This document shows positions 53,870 to 60,973 of a stretch of 64,000 bases of DNA, piece by piece. Made by a program: the position numbers and the translations under genes. Location of the stretch: assembly GCA_905214195.1 (NCBI GenBank), contig CAJMLH010000003.1, forward strand, positions 11,276 to 75,275. The letters are read 5' to 3'. The DNA is from an uncultured bacterium. Its GTDB lineage: Bacteria; Bacillota; Clostridia; Peptostreptococcales; Anaerovoracaceae. The notes below the pieces were generated by a model. The model saw only the letters and a program-made list of their open reading frames with translations. It did no database searches and was not told the origin of the DNA. Position 1 is the stretch's first letter. Each line of letters starts with the position of its first letter.

Positions 53870-54442
53870 ATGGCTTACGAAGTAAAAATCGGTATTTCAA
53901 ACAAACATCTTCACCTCAGTGAAGAACATGTCGAAATTCTTTTCGGTAAGGGTCACCAGCTGACTCCGACAAAACCGCTGGTTCAGCCGGGACAGTTTGC
54001 ATGTGAAGAGAAAGTAGACATCGTAGGACCTAAAAAGACTCTTTCCGGAATCAGAGTTTTGGGACCTGTAAGAAAAGAAACTCAGATTGAGCTTGCAATG
54101 ACTGATGCAAGATCCATAGGAATCAAGGCTCCTGTAAGAGAATCAGGAAAACTTGAAGGAACTCCGGGATGTAAATTAGTAGGACCTTGCGGCGAAGTTG
54201 AACTGGATCACGGTGTAATAGTTGCATTAAGACATGTACACTTAAACGACCAGCAGGCTGCCGAAGCAGGCGTTAAAAACGGCGATGTAGTAAGCATCAA
54301 GATAGAGGGCGAAAGAGGCCTTGTATTTGATAATGTACTTGTAAGATCAGGTTCAGGTCACGAAAAAGAAGTTCACCTTGATACAGATGAAGGAAATGCA
54401 GCAGGCTGCGGTTCAGATACAGTTTGCACAATTGTAAAATAA
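53870..54442 (+). CDS. pduL: Phosphate propanoyltransferase/acetyltransferase PduL
   Basis: 190 residues. Two PduL domains are seen: ISNKHLHLSEEHVEILFGKG near the start and ALRHVHLNDQQAAEAGVKNG in the second half, with the zinc-binding histidines in the HxHL patterns. There is no N-terminal microcompartment targeting peptide and there are no shell genes nearby, so this is the housekeeping form that interconverts acyl-CoA and acyl-phosphate, probably for acetate fermentation. Confidence 0.93.
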   Translation: MAYEVKIGISNKHLHLSEEHVEILFGKGHQLTPTKPLVQPGQFACEEKVDIVGPKKTLSGIRVLGPVRKETQIELAMTDARSIGIKAPVRESGKLEGTPGCKLVGPCGEVELDHGVIVALRHVHLNDQQAAEAGVKNGDVVSIKIEGERGLVFDNVLVRSGSGHEKEVHLDTDEGNAAGCGSDTVCTIVK

Positions 54443-54492
54443 TATAAGGTGAAAAAAATTCGCTTCATTTACCGTAAATAAAATGATTTGCA

Positions 54493-54528
54493 GGAGGATA
54501 TGAGAATTCATATCCTCCGTTTTTTTTT
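54493..54528 (+). terminator. Terminator after pduL
   Basis: GGAGGATATGA / CATATCCTCC with a short GAATT loop, then nine or ten T residues. Confidence 0.93.
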
Positions 54529-54533
54529 GCTCT

Positions 54534-54613
54534 TTTCAAACCTCACGGCCGAAGAAGCAAAATAGGCTAGGTATATCGGGGAAATATTGGATGTGAACAA
54601 GAACAAAGCCATT
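54534..54613 (+). pseudogene. Partial duplicate of the 3' end of the gene at 55411
   Basis: The first 29 bases (TTTCAAACCTCACGGCCGAA to GAAGCAAAA) are identical to 55985-56013, and the alignment continues with scattered differences to about 56055. In frame it reads SNLTAEEAK, a stop, then RYIGEILDVNKN, against SNLTAEEAKEVPYIWKILDV there. It is the remains of a paralogue whose 5' part is gone, directly after the pduL terminator. Confidence 0.8.
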
Positions 54614-54640
54614 GACAAGAAATATACAATCAGGTAAGAT
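54612..54640 (+). promoter_or_regulatory. Candidate promoter downstream of the duplicate
   Basis: TTGACA (54612-54617), 17-bp spacer, TAAGAT (54635-54640). It would transcribe the secreted-protein gene at 54879. The remaining 240 bases to that gene are AT-rich, with short CATTAT repeats and an ATGCAT-ATGCAT inverted repeat (54834-54850), and hold no gene that I can see. Confidence 0.55.
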
Positions 54641-54878
54641 GGGTGTATAAGAAGTATTAAGTAAATAGTATATAAGAAGATGATTTTAATGAAAATATAA
54701 CAAGAATATGAAGAGATGAAAATCTATTCTAATGTAGTGAAATAATGAAAGCGTGTTTTAGAATTAAAACTTATTTAATGTTTTTAATTCAGTAAAATTG
54801 AATCTTAAATTATCATTGTCATTATCATTATGATTATGCATGATATGCATATTCAATTTAGATAGGAAAGAAGAAAAA

Positions 54879-55475
54879 ATGAAAAAGCATTTTAAACTTA
54901 TTACAACCATAACACTTGCAATTGTGTTGGTTTTATCAGCTACTTTGACTGCTTTTGATGAAGACAATTTTAATAACATAGCGAAGCCAGAAATAGAATT
55001 GTATGCAGAAAATCAGAGTGTTTTATATACAGATGATGGGTATTCCATTATTGTAGATTTATATGAAAAAAATCATAGTACAAGAGCGATAAAGCTTGTG
55101 GGTACTGCAACTTTTACATTAAAGTGGTCAAATCTTTTAAATGAGCTTGAAGCTAAATGGGTAATAAGATTAACGAACAATGATAAGATTCGTAGTGTTA
55201 GCGGTGAAATGATTTTAAAAAAAGATATATTAGGACCGATTAATCCAACTCTTGCAGAAATGACAGTTGCGGAATGGTATTCATATGGTACTAAATTCAG
55301 TAAAGCTGAAGGCACTGAGTATGCTATTGCTTCTGAAGATATAGATTTTGATGATAATTATATTTTTCAATGGAGAGATTTTTATGTAGAAGGTGTGGAG
55401 GATATGTATTATGTTACGGATGGGGAACGACAAGGAGAATTTTTATCACTGCCCTCTCTACAGATGGTCGAATGA
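54879..55475 (+). CDS. Secreted or lipid-free exported protein of unknown function
   Basis: 198 residues. MKKHFKLITTITLAIVLVLS followed by ATLTAFDEDN is a Sec signal peptide without a lipobox Cys. The mature part is beta-rich (ATFTLKWSNLLNELEAKW, VSGEMILKKDIL) and acidic, and I recognise no domain. The start at 54879 follows GATAGGAAAGAAGAAAAA; the frame is open to 54840. Base composition is more AT-rich than the neighbours. It overlaps the next gene by 65 bases in another frame. It might be a horizontally acquired pair, but that is an inference. Confidence 0.6.
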   Translation: MKKHFKLITTITLAIVLVLSATLTAFDEDNFNNIAKPEIELYAENQSVLYTDDGYSIIVDLYEKNHSTRAIKLVGTATFTLKWSNLLNELEAKWVIRLTNNDKIRSVSGEMILKKDILGPINPTLAEMTVAEWYSYGTKFSKAEGTEYAIASEDIDFDDNYIFQWRDFYVEGVEDMYYVTDGERQGEFLSLPSLQMVE

Positions 55476-56112
55476 AATAAACAACATGTTATTGATGCCC
55501 GAATACTCAGGTGTAAGTAACGGAAAAACTCAGCTCCCCTTTAGCAAAATAGAAATGTGTATTAAAGAAAATCCGCTAATTCTTCTGAATGCTTGCACAA
55601 TGCATTTTTACTCTGCTCTGTATGGCGATAAAAACGATATATGCAAGTATATGATATTTAGCAAAAGTGATTTTGATAAAATACATAAAGCCGTAAGCTG
55701 TGTTTTTAAAAAAATAACCTGCTTTATAAGCAAAACAACCGATAATGAAGACATATATATTTATAAGGTACAGGGTATCAATGAATTGGGTGAGAGGCTG
55801 CTTATAAAGATGGAAGAGAATAAATCCATACCTAAGATGTGGCAGGACTTATACTTATCGGGGAAATGTCCGGAGAATGAGGCAGAGGGTGTATATGCGT
55901 TTAAAAGCAATGACAAGGTTTACAAGGAAGAAAGTAAAATGCTTGATTCGCTGCTTGAAAATCCTTTTTTTTCGTCAATGGATGTTTCAAACCTCACGGC
56001 CGAAGAAGCAAAAGAGGTCCCGTATATCTGGAAAATCCTGGATGTAAACAAGAATGCATTGTTTTGCGTTGAGAGACACAATGGATATTGTATAAAAACT
56101 TTGTGTTGGTAG
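55411..56112 (+). CDS. Protein of unknown function, duplicated at its 3' end
   Basis: 233 residues, cysteine-containing, no signal peptide or clear membrane segment. I do not recognise a family. The start at ATG 55411 lies nine bases from GGAGG (55397-55401), within the 3' end of the preceding secreted-protein gene; a GTG at 55393 and an ATG at 55438 are alternatives. A degraded copy of its final third lies upstream at 54534, so this gene has a history of duplication, as often seen for immunity or effector genes. That reading is speculative. Confidence 0.55.
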   Translation: MLRMGNDKENFYHCPLYRWSNEINNMLLMPEYSGVSNGKTQLPFSKIEMCIKENPLILLNACTMHFYSALYGDKNDICKYMIFSKSDFDKIHKAVSCVFKKITCFISKTTDNEDIYIYKVQGINELGERLLIKMEENKSIPKMWQDLYLSGKCPENEAEGVYAFKSNDKVYKEESKMLDSLLENPFFSSMDVSNLTAEEAKEVPYIWKILDVNKNALFCVERHNGYCIKTLCW

Positions 56113-56130
56113 ATTGGGAACATATATCGA

Positions 56131-56156
56131 CCCATAAGCATATTATAGCTTATGGG
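56131..56156. promoter_or_regulatory. Inverted repeat covering the metallophosphoesterase start codon
   Basis: CCCATAAGC-ATATTATA-GCTTATGGG, a perfect 9-bp stem. The ATG at 56152 lies within the right arm, and there is no U tract after it. It may be a terminator for the preceding gene or a translational control hairpin. Confidence 0.6.
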
Positions 56157-56964
56157 TTATTATGAAAAGAGAATAGATAAAGCATTTGAAAATGCCGTCA
56201 TAATCGATGCCGATAGCTATCCTGGTATAGTGTTTTTCAGTGATTGTCATCGTGGCAGAGGAACATGGAACGATAGTTTTCTATATAATAAGATTATATA
56301 TCAAGCAGCGTTGGATTATTATTGGCAAAAGGGTTTTGCATATGTTGAGTTAGGTGACGGAGATGAACTGTGGGAAAACAGAGATTTTATGCAGATATAT
56401 GAAGTCCACAAAGATATATTTGAAACCTTAAGACGATTTTTGGCAGAAGATAGACTTTACATGATTTTTGGAAATCACGATAAGGCTAAAGCCAAGGTCA
56501 ACAAGTATATTCAATATTGGCAGTCGGCTATAATAAATTCCGGCAGCGGCGAAGAAAAAATATATTTGCTCCACGGACATCAAGCCGATATTTTTAACGA
56601 CCGGTTTTGGTATATTGCCCGCTGGATGGTGCGCTATCTGTGGAAACCTCTGGAACTTGCGGGGTTTAAGGATCCCACCAGCGCAGCTCGTAATTACGGC
56701 AAGCGCAGCACCGTAGAAAATCGCTTGATAAAGTGGGCGTCTAAAAAAAACAGGAATATCATGTCCGGACATACCCATAGACCGACAATTATAAATACAG
56801 ATAGAATAAAATATATAAATACAGGTTCGTGTGTTCATCCAAATGGTGTGACTTGCATAGAACTTTTTGAAAGCAGATTGCGACTTATAAGATGGACCAA
56901 GTGCGTAGATAAAAACAGCTATGTATATGTTTGCAGACAGGTTCTTAAAGAAATGAAGCTTTAA
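56152..56964 (+). CDS. Calcineurin-like metallophosphoesterase
   Basis: 270 residues. The five metal-binding motifs are in order: FFSDCHRGRG (Asp-x-His), LGDGDELWE (GD-x-x-D), FGNHDKA (GNHD), LLHGHQAD and MSGHTHRPT (GHTH). The overall plan resembles LpxH/YfcE-like phosphoesterases acting on small phosphodiesters. The start is forced by an in-frame TAG at 56146, yet no ribosome site is seen and the ATG lies inside a hairpin. Substrate unknown. Confidence 0.85.
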   Translation: MGYYEKRIDKAFENAVIIDADSYPGIVFFSDCHRGRGTWNDSFLYNKIIYQAALDYYWQKGFAYVELGDGDELWENRDFMQIYEVHKDIFETLRRFLAEDRLYMIFGNHDKAKAKVNKYIQYWQSAIINSGSGEEKIYLLHGHQADIFNDRFWYIARWMVRYLWKPLELAGFKDPTSAARNYGKRSTVENRLIKWASKKNRNIMSGHTHRPTIINTDRIKYINTGSCVHPNGVTCIELFESRLRLIRWTKCVDKNSYVYVCRQVLKEMKL

Positions 56965-56970
56965 AATATG

Positions 56971-57017
56971 AGGCAGACTTTGAATGGGGGGATTTTCCTT
57001 ATTTCAAAGTCTGCCTC
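56971..57017. terminator. Terminator between convergent genes
   Basis: AGGCAGACTTTGAA / TTCAAAGTCTGCCT, 14 bp without mismatches, then CTTTGTTTG. It ends the metallophosphoesterase gene and faces the AGCS gene. Confidence 0.88.
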
Positions 57018-57069
57018 TTTGTTTGTGTTCAAATATGAATTGAAATTACCAGTATAACTTGTTTATGGT

Positions 57070-58488
57070 TTAGTTCCAGTAATCGGTATTTTCAACACCA
57101 ATGTCGGCAGCCTTGAATTCCAGAGGCTTGCCGGCTTTTCTCTTGTCGGTGTAGTCTTTAAGCGCTTTGAAAGCAGTGTTTCCTAATATTATGCAGACAG
57201 GTACATTTATGAGAGCCATGAATCCCATAAGAACATCAGCTGTATCCCATGCAAGACCTGCGCTGAACTGAGCACCTAAGAATATTACGATAACTGCAAT
57301 CAGTCTGTATACAACCATGAAAGGTTTGCTCTGAAGTGCATTTTTGTAAACATAGCTTATGTTCATTTCTGCATAGAAGTAATTTCCTACAAGAGTTGTA
57401 AATGCAAACAGTGCAAGGGCAGCTGTAATGAAATATCCGCCGAAAGCACCGAAGTTAACATTCAGAGAAGCCTGGATGTAAGCTCCGTTCATTGTGTTGC
57501 CTGCTTCATCAATAAATCCTGAAGGATCAACACCGCTGCATAGAATCATGAAAGCTGTGGCAGTACATATCAAAAGAGTATCGATAAACACAGACAGCAT
57601 CTGAACCAGTCCTTGTTTTACCGGGTGAGAAACATCTGCGGCTGCGGCAGCATTAGGTGCAGAACCTATACCTGCTTCGTTGGAATAAAGACCTCTCTTA
57701 ATACCGTTCATTATAGTGGCTCCGAATATACCTCCTGCAACGGAAGTGAAGTTGAATGCCTCTGAGAATATTGAACCTATTACCGCAGGCAATGAGCCTA
57801 TATTAAGCAGCATAACTATGAGAGCAACAGCTATATATGCCAAAGCCATGATAGGAACCATGACCTGAGTTGCCTTTGAGATACGCTTTCCTCCGCCGAA
57901 GATTACTATTCCGGCAAGAAGCGCAACAACTGCACCTATAATCATAGGAGCGTTTTCTGTAGGCACATAGGCTTTTACAAAGTCTGTGAGGTTGAAAGAC
58001 GCTAATGCATTGAATCCGCCCATGTAAGTAACAATGAGCATTATAGCAAAGAGACCGCCGAGAGCCGGTGCTTTGAGTGCTTGTTTGATGTAATATGCAG
58101 GTCCGCCGTATGAACCGTCTTTTCCTCTCTTTTTGTATATCTGTGCAAGAGTTGATTCAACAAATGCGGAAGCTCCGCCAAGAAGAGCGATAAGCCACAT
58201 CCAGAATACTGCGCCGGGACCTCCGGCAATGATAGCCCCTGTAACTCCTACTATGTTTCCGGTACCGACTCTTGAAGCTGTGGAAACCATCAGAGCCTGA
58301 AATGAGGATATAGAATCCTTATCTTTTTTAGGCTCTTTTATTACTCTTATTGATTCTCCAAACAGACGAAGCTGTACGAATTTCGTTCTGAATGAGAAAT
58401 AAAGTCCCGCAGCAATCAGGAGCGCTATGAGTATGTATCCGTACAAGTAGCCGCTGATACTGCTGATAATGCCTGAAATAAATTCCAT
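57070..58488 (-). CDS. Sodium:alanine symporter (AGCS family)
   Basis: 472 residues with about ten membrane helices. The family core SRVGTGNIVGVTGAIIAGGP and GLYSNEAGIGSAPNAAAAAD (the substrate and sodium site) are intact, as is PGAVFWMWLIALLGGASAFV. It imports alanine or glycine with Na+. It is a single gene; the ribosome site AAGGAGAAAG lies upstream on the minus strand. Confidence 0.94.
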   Translation of the reverse strand: MEFISGIISSISGYLYGYILIALLIAAGLYFSFRTKFVQLRLFGESIRVIKEPKKDKDSISSFQALMVSTASRVGTGNIVGVTGAIIAGGPGAVFWMWLIALLGGASAFVESTLAQIYKKRGKDGSYGGPAYYIKQALKAPALGGLFAIMLIVTYMGGFNALASFNLTDFVKAYVPTENAPMIIGAVVALLAGIVIFGGGKRISKATQVMVPIMALAYIAVALIVMLLNIGSLPAVIGSIFSEAFNFTSVAGGIFGATIMNGIKRGLYSNEAGIGSAPNAAAAADVSHPVKQGLVQMLSVFIDTLLICTATAFMILCSGVDPSGFIDEAGNTMNGAYIQASLNVNFGAFGGYFITAALALFAFTTLVGNYFYAEMNISYVYKNALQSKPFMVVYRLIAVIVIFLGAQFSAGLAWDTADVLMGFMALINVPVCIILGNTAFKALKDYTDKRKAGKPLEFKAADIGVENTDYWN

Positions 58489-58604
58489 TTAATACTTTCT
58501 CCTTACTGTTTTATTCTTAACAATTATTTTACTATGAATTTAAATAAAGAGCAAGATAATATTTTGTCGAAATCTTTATCCCATTGAATTTTCAATAATT
58601 ACAC

Positions 58605-58633
58605 TTGCATTATCCTTAAAAGTATGGTAATCT
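58605..58633 (+). promoter_or_regulatory. Candidate promoter of the rimP-nusA-infB operon
   Basis: TTGCAT (58605-58610), 17-bp spacer, TAATCT (58628-58633), placing transcription start before the hairpin at 58666. Confidence 0.5.
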
Positions 58634-58665
58634 ATATAAAGATTGAATTTCTAAACGGTATGACA

Positions 58666-58690
58666 AAAGAGTGGGCAAAACCCACTCTTT
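58666..58690 (+). promoter_or_regulatory. Leader hairpin before rimP
   Basis: AAAGAGTGGG-CAAAA-CCCACTCTTT, a perfect 10-bp stem ending 20 bases before the start codon. No U tract follows (CAGTTTG), so it is not a clear terminator. A leader regulating the nusA operon is plausible, since NusA is known to be autoregulated in some bacteria. Confidence 0.6.
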
Positions 58691-58710
58691 CAGTTTGATA
58701 AGGAGAAAAA

Positions 58711-59184
58711 ATGGCGAAGAAAAAAATTACAGAGCTGATAGAAGAGATGCTGTCGGAATTTCTTGCGGAAAACAGTCTTGAATTGTATCACAGCGAGTTT
58801 GTAAAAGAAGGAAAAGACTGGTTTTTGAGAGTATATATAGACAAAGAAAGCGAAGACGGGTATGTTTCTACGGATGACTGCGAAGCCGTCAGTCGTTTCC
58901 TGAGCAAAAGACTTGATGAAGAAGATCCGATAAGTCAGAATTATTATCTTGAAGTGTCCTCTCCCGGCATGGACAGAATACTCTATAAAGAAAAAGACTT
59001 TGCCAGATTTGCGGGGCAGCAGGTAGATGTCAGCTTATATAAGGCGGCAGACGGAAAAAAGAACTTTTCCGGAATACTTGTAGGTCTCATAGATGGAAAT
59101 GTAGTAATAAATGATGAAAAAGAAAACCAATTAAAATTCCCTGCGGAACAGGTGGCAAAAACCCGCCTTGCCGTAGTTTTCTAA
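58711..59184 (+). CDS. rimP: Ribosome maturation factor RimP
   Basis: 157 residues, two domains. The N-terminal part has WFLRVYIDKESEDGYVSTDD (the L-R-V-Y-I-D strand) and YYLEVSSPGMDRILYKEKDF is the strong family signature, followed by the SH3-like C-domain. It takes part in 30S assembly. It leads the conserved nusA operon. Confidence 0.94.
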   Translation: MAKKKITELIEEMLSEFLAENSLELYHSEFVKEGKDWFLRVYIDKESEDGYVSTDDCEAVSRFLSKRLDEEDPISQNYYLEVSSPGMDRILYKEKDFARFAGQQVDVSLYKAADGKKNFSGILVGLIDGNVVINDEKENQLKFPAEQVAKTRLAVVF

Positions 59185-59206
59185 AGGAGGTTAAAAGAGG
59201 GATAAA

Positions 59207-60355
59207 ATGAACAAGGAATTTATTCAGGCAATAGAAGATTTGGAAAAAGAGCGTCAAATTTCAAAAGATGTTCTCATAGAAGCCATAGAGTCGGCTCTGG
59301 TATCTGCCTATAAAAAAAATTACGGTACATCGCAGAATGTCAGAGTTGATATAGACAGAGAAAACGGAGATATAGCCGTTTTAATGAGAATGGATGTAGT
59401 AGAAGAGGTTGAAGATGATCTTACTCAGATTTCCGTAGAGGAAGCCAGAGAGATAGATTACAGATATCAGGCAGGGGATATAGTTGAATATCAGGTTACT
59501 CCAAGAGATTTCGGCAGAATAGCGGCTCAGACAGCCAAACAGGTTGTAGTTCAGAGAATAAGAGAAGCCGAAAGAGGAATGATCTTTGATGACTATGTCA
59601 CAAGACAGGGAGAGATAGTGACAGGAACGGTTCAGCGAATAAGCAACGAGACGATGTTTATAAATATCGGAAGAACTGAAGGTATCCTGTCTTCAAACGA
59701 ACAAGTACCGGGAGAAAGATATAAAGTAAATGACAGGCTTAAGGTATATATAATGGATGTTAAAAAAACAACCAAAGGCCCTCAAGTATTTCTTTCAAGG
59801 TCTCATCCCGGACTGGTAAAAAGACTTTTTGAGCTGGAGGTTCCTGAAATAGAAGACGGAACTGTAGAGATAAAGGGAATTGCAAGAGAAGCCGGTTCCA
59901 GAACAAAGATGGCCGTTTATACTCAGTATGAAGATGTGGATCCTGTTGGAGCATGCGTCGGAACAAGAGGAATGAGAGTTCAGGCAATAGTAGACGAACT
60001 TCATGGAGAAAAGATTGACATAATAACATGGAGTGAAGATCCAAAAAAACTTATAGCCAATGTACTGAGCCCGGCAAAGGTTGAAGCTGTAATAGTTTCC
60101 GATGAAAGTGAAAAATCAGCCGTTGCAGTGGTTCCCGACTATCAACTTTCTCTGGCGATAGGTAAAGAAGGTCAAAATGTAAGACTTGCAGCCAGAGTCA
60201 GCGGATGGAAGATAGATATAAAGAGTCATACTCAGTATGAAGCAATGAAAGAGCCGGAAATCGATGCTGACGATTATGAAATCGTAGAATTGGATGACGA
60301 CTTCATAAAACAGGAAGATGCTCAGCCGGAAGTTTCTGAAGAATCAGAAGAATAA
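59207..60355 (+). CDS. nusA: Transcription elongation/termination factor NusA
   Basis: 382 residues. The N-domain is followed by an S1 domain (GEIVTGTVQRISNETMFINI), KH1 (RTKMAVYTQYEDVDPVGACV with the GTRGMRVQAI turn) and KH2 (YQLSLAIGKEGQNVRLAARV). The C-terminal acidic repeats of E. coli NusA are absent, as is normal in Firmicutes. It binds RNA polymerase and promotes pausing and termination. Confidence 0.96.
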   Translation: MNKEFIQAIEDLEKERQISKDVLIEAIESALVSAYKKNYGTSQNVRVDIDRENGDIAVLMRMDVVEEVEDDLTQISVEEAREIDYRYQAGDIVEYQVTPRDFGRIAAQTAKQVVVQRIREAERGMIFDDYVTRQGEIVTGTVQRISNETMFINIGRTEGILSSNEQVPGERYKVNDRLKVYIMDVKKTTKGPQVFLSRSHPGLVKRLFELEVPEIEDGTVEIKGIAREAGSRTKMAVYTQYEDVDPVGACVGTRGMRVQAIVDELHGEKIDIITWSEDPKKLIANVLSPAKVEAVIVSDESEKSAVAVVPDYQLSLAIGKEGQNVRLAARVSGWKIDIKSHTQYEAMKEPEIDADDYEIVELDDDFIKQEDAQPEVSEESEE

Positions 60356-60373
60356 ATCACGGAGGAGATTGAT

Positions 60374-60655
60374 TTGAAAGAGCGCAAAGTACCTATGAGA
60401 AGGTGCATAGGCTGCATGGAATCCAAAGAAAAGCACTGTCTTATAAGAATAGTAAACTGCGAAGGAAAATTAACCGCAGACCCCGGTGGCAGGGCAAACG
60501 GCAGGGGCATATATGTATGTGCGGATAACATAAAATGTCTGGAAAAGGCTTTTAAAAGAAAATCCTTTGAAAGAAATCTTAATGTAACTGTCAGCGATGA
60601 AAACAAAGCTGAACTTTTAAGGCAGATAGAAGAATTAAGCAAAGCAGATGAATGA
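60374..60655 (+). CDS. ylxR: YlxR family RNA-binding protein
   Basis: 93 residues starting from TTG after CGGAGGAGATT. VPMRRCIGCMESKEKHCLIR is the YlxR signature (P-x-R-x-C-x-x-C), followed by GRANGRGIYVCADNIKCLEK. YlxR homologues have been linked to regulation of RNase P. It overlaps the next gene by eight bases. Confidence 0.93.
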   Translation: MKERKVPMRRCIGCMESKEKHCLIRIVNCEGKLTADPGGRANGRGIYVCADNIKCLEKAFKRKSFERNLNVTVSDENKAELLRQIEELSKADE

Positions 60656-60959
60656 TAAAGTTTTTAATTATTTAGGGCTGGCTGCAAGAGGCAGACTGCT
60701 TGTAAACGGATATAATACATGCATATTCATGGCAGGTAAAAGGAAAATCAAACTGATTATAATAGCAGAAGACCTTTCCGAGAATTCTGCCAAGAAAATG
60801 ATTCAGCTGGCGACAAGCAAAAATATACCCTACAGGATATACGGAAGCAAAGAAAGTCTTTCCCATATAACAGGCAAGACGGACAGCGGAATCTTCGGAA
60901 TAACAGACGAAAATATAACAAAAGCGATTTTAGAAGAGATTGATTATAAAAAATCTTAG
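60648..60959 (+). CDS. ylxQ: L7Ae-family RNA-binding protein (YlxQ)
   Basis: 103 residues of the L7Ae/L30e/S12e fold: NYLGLAARGRLLVNGYNTC at the start, IKLIIIAEDLSENSAKKMIQ in the centre. It binds kink-turn-type RNA in related proteins. It overlaps ylxR and lies 14 bp before infB, the conserved nusA-operon order. Confidence 0.92.
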   Translation: MNDKVFNYLGLAARGRLLVNGYNTCIFMAGKRKIKLIIIAEDLSENSAKKMIQLATSKNIPYRIYGSKESLSHITGKTDSGIFGITDENITKAILEEIDYKKS

Positions 60960-60973
60960 AAGGAGGTGTTCTA

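Noticed and set aside
56985..56990. G6 tract as another slippage site
   Set aside because: It is in the loop of a terminator between convergent genes and cannot affect a reading frame.
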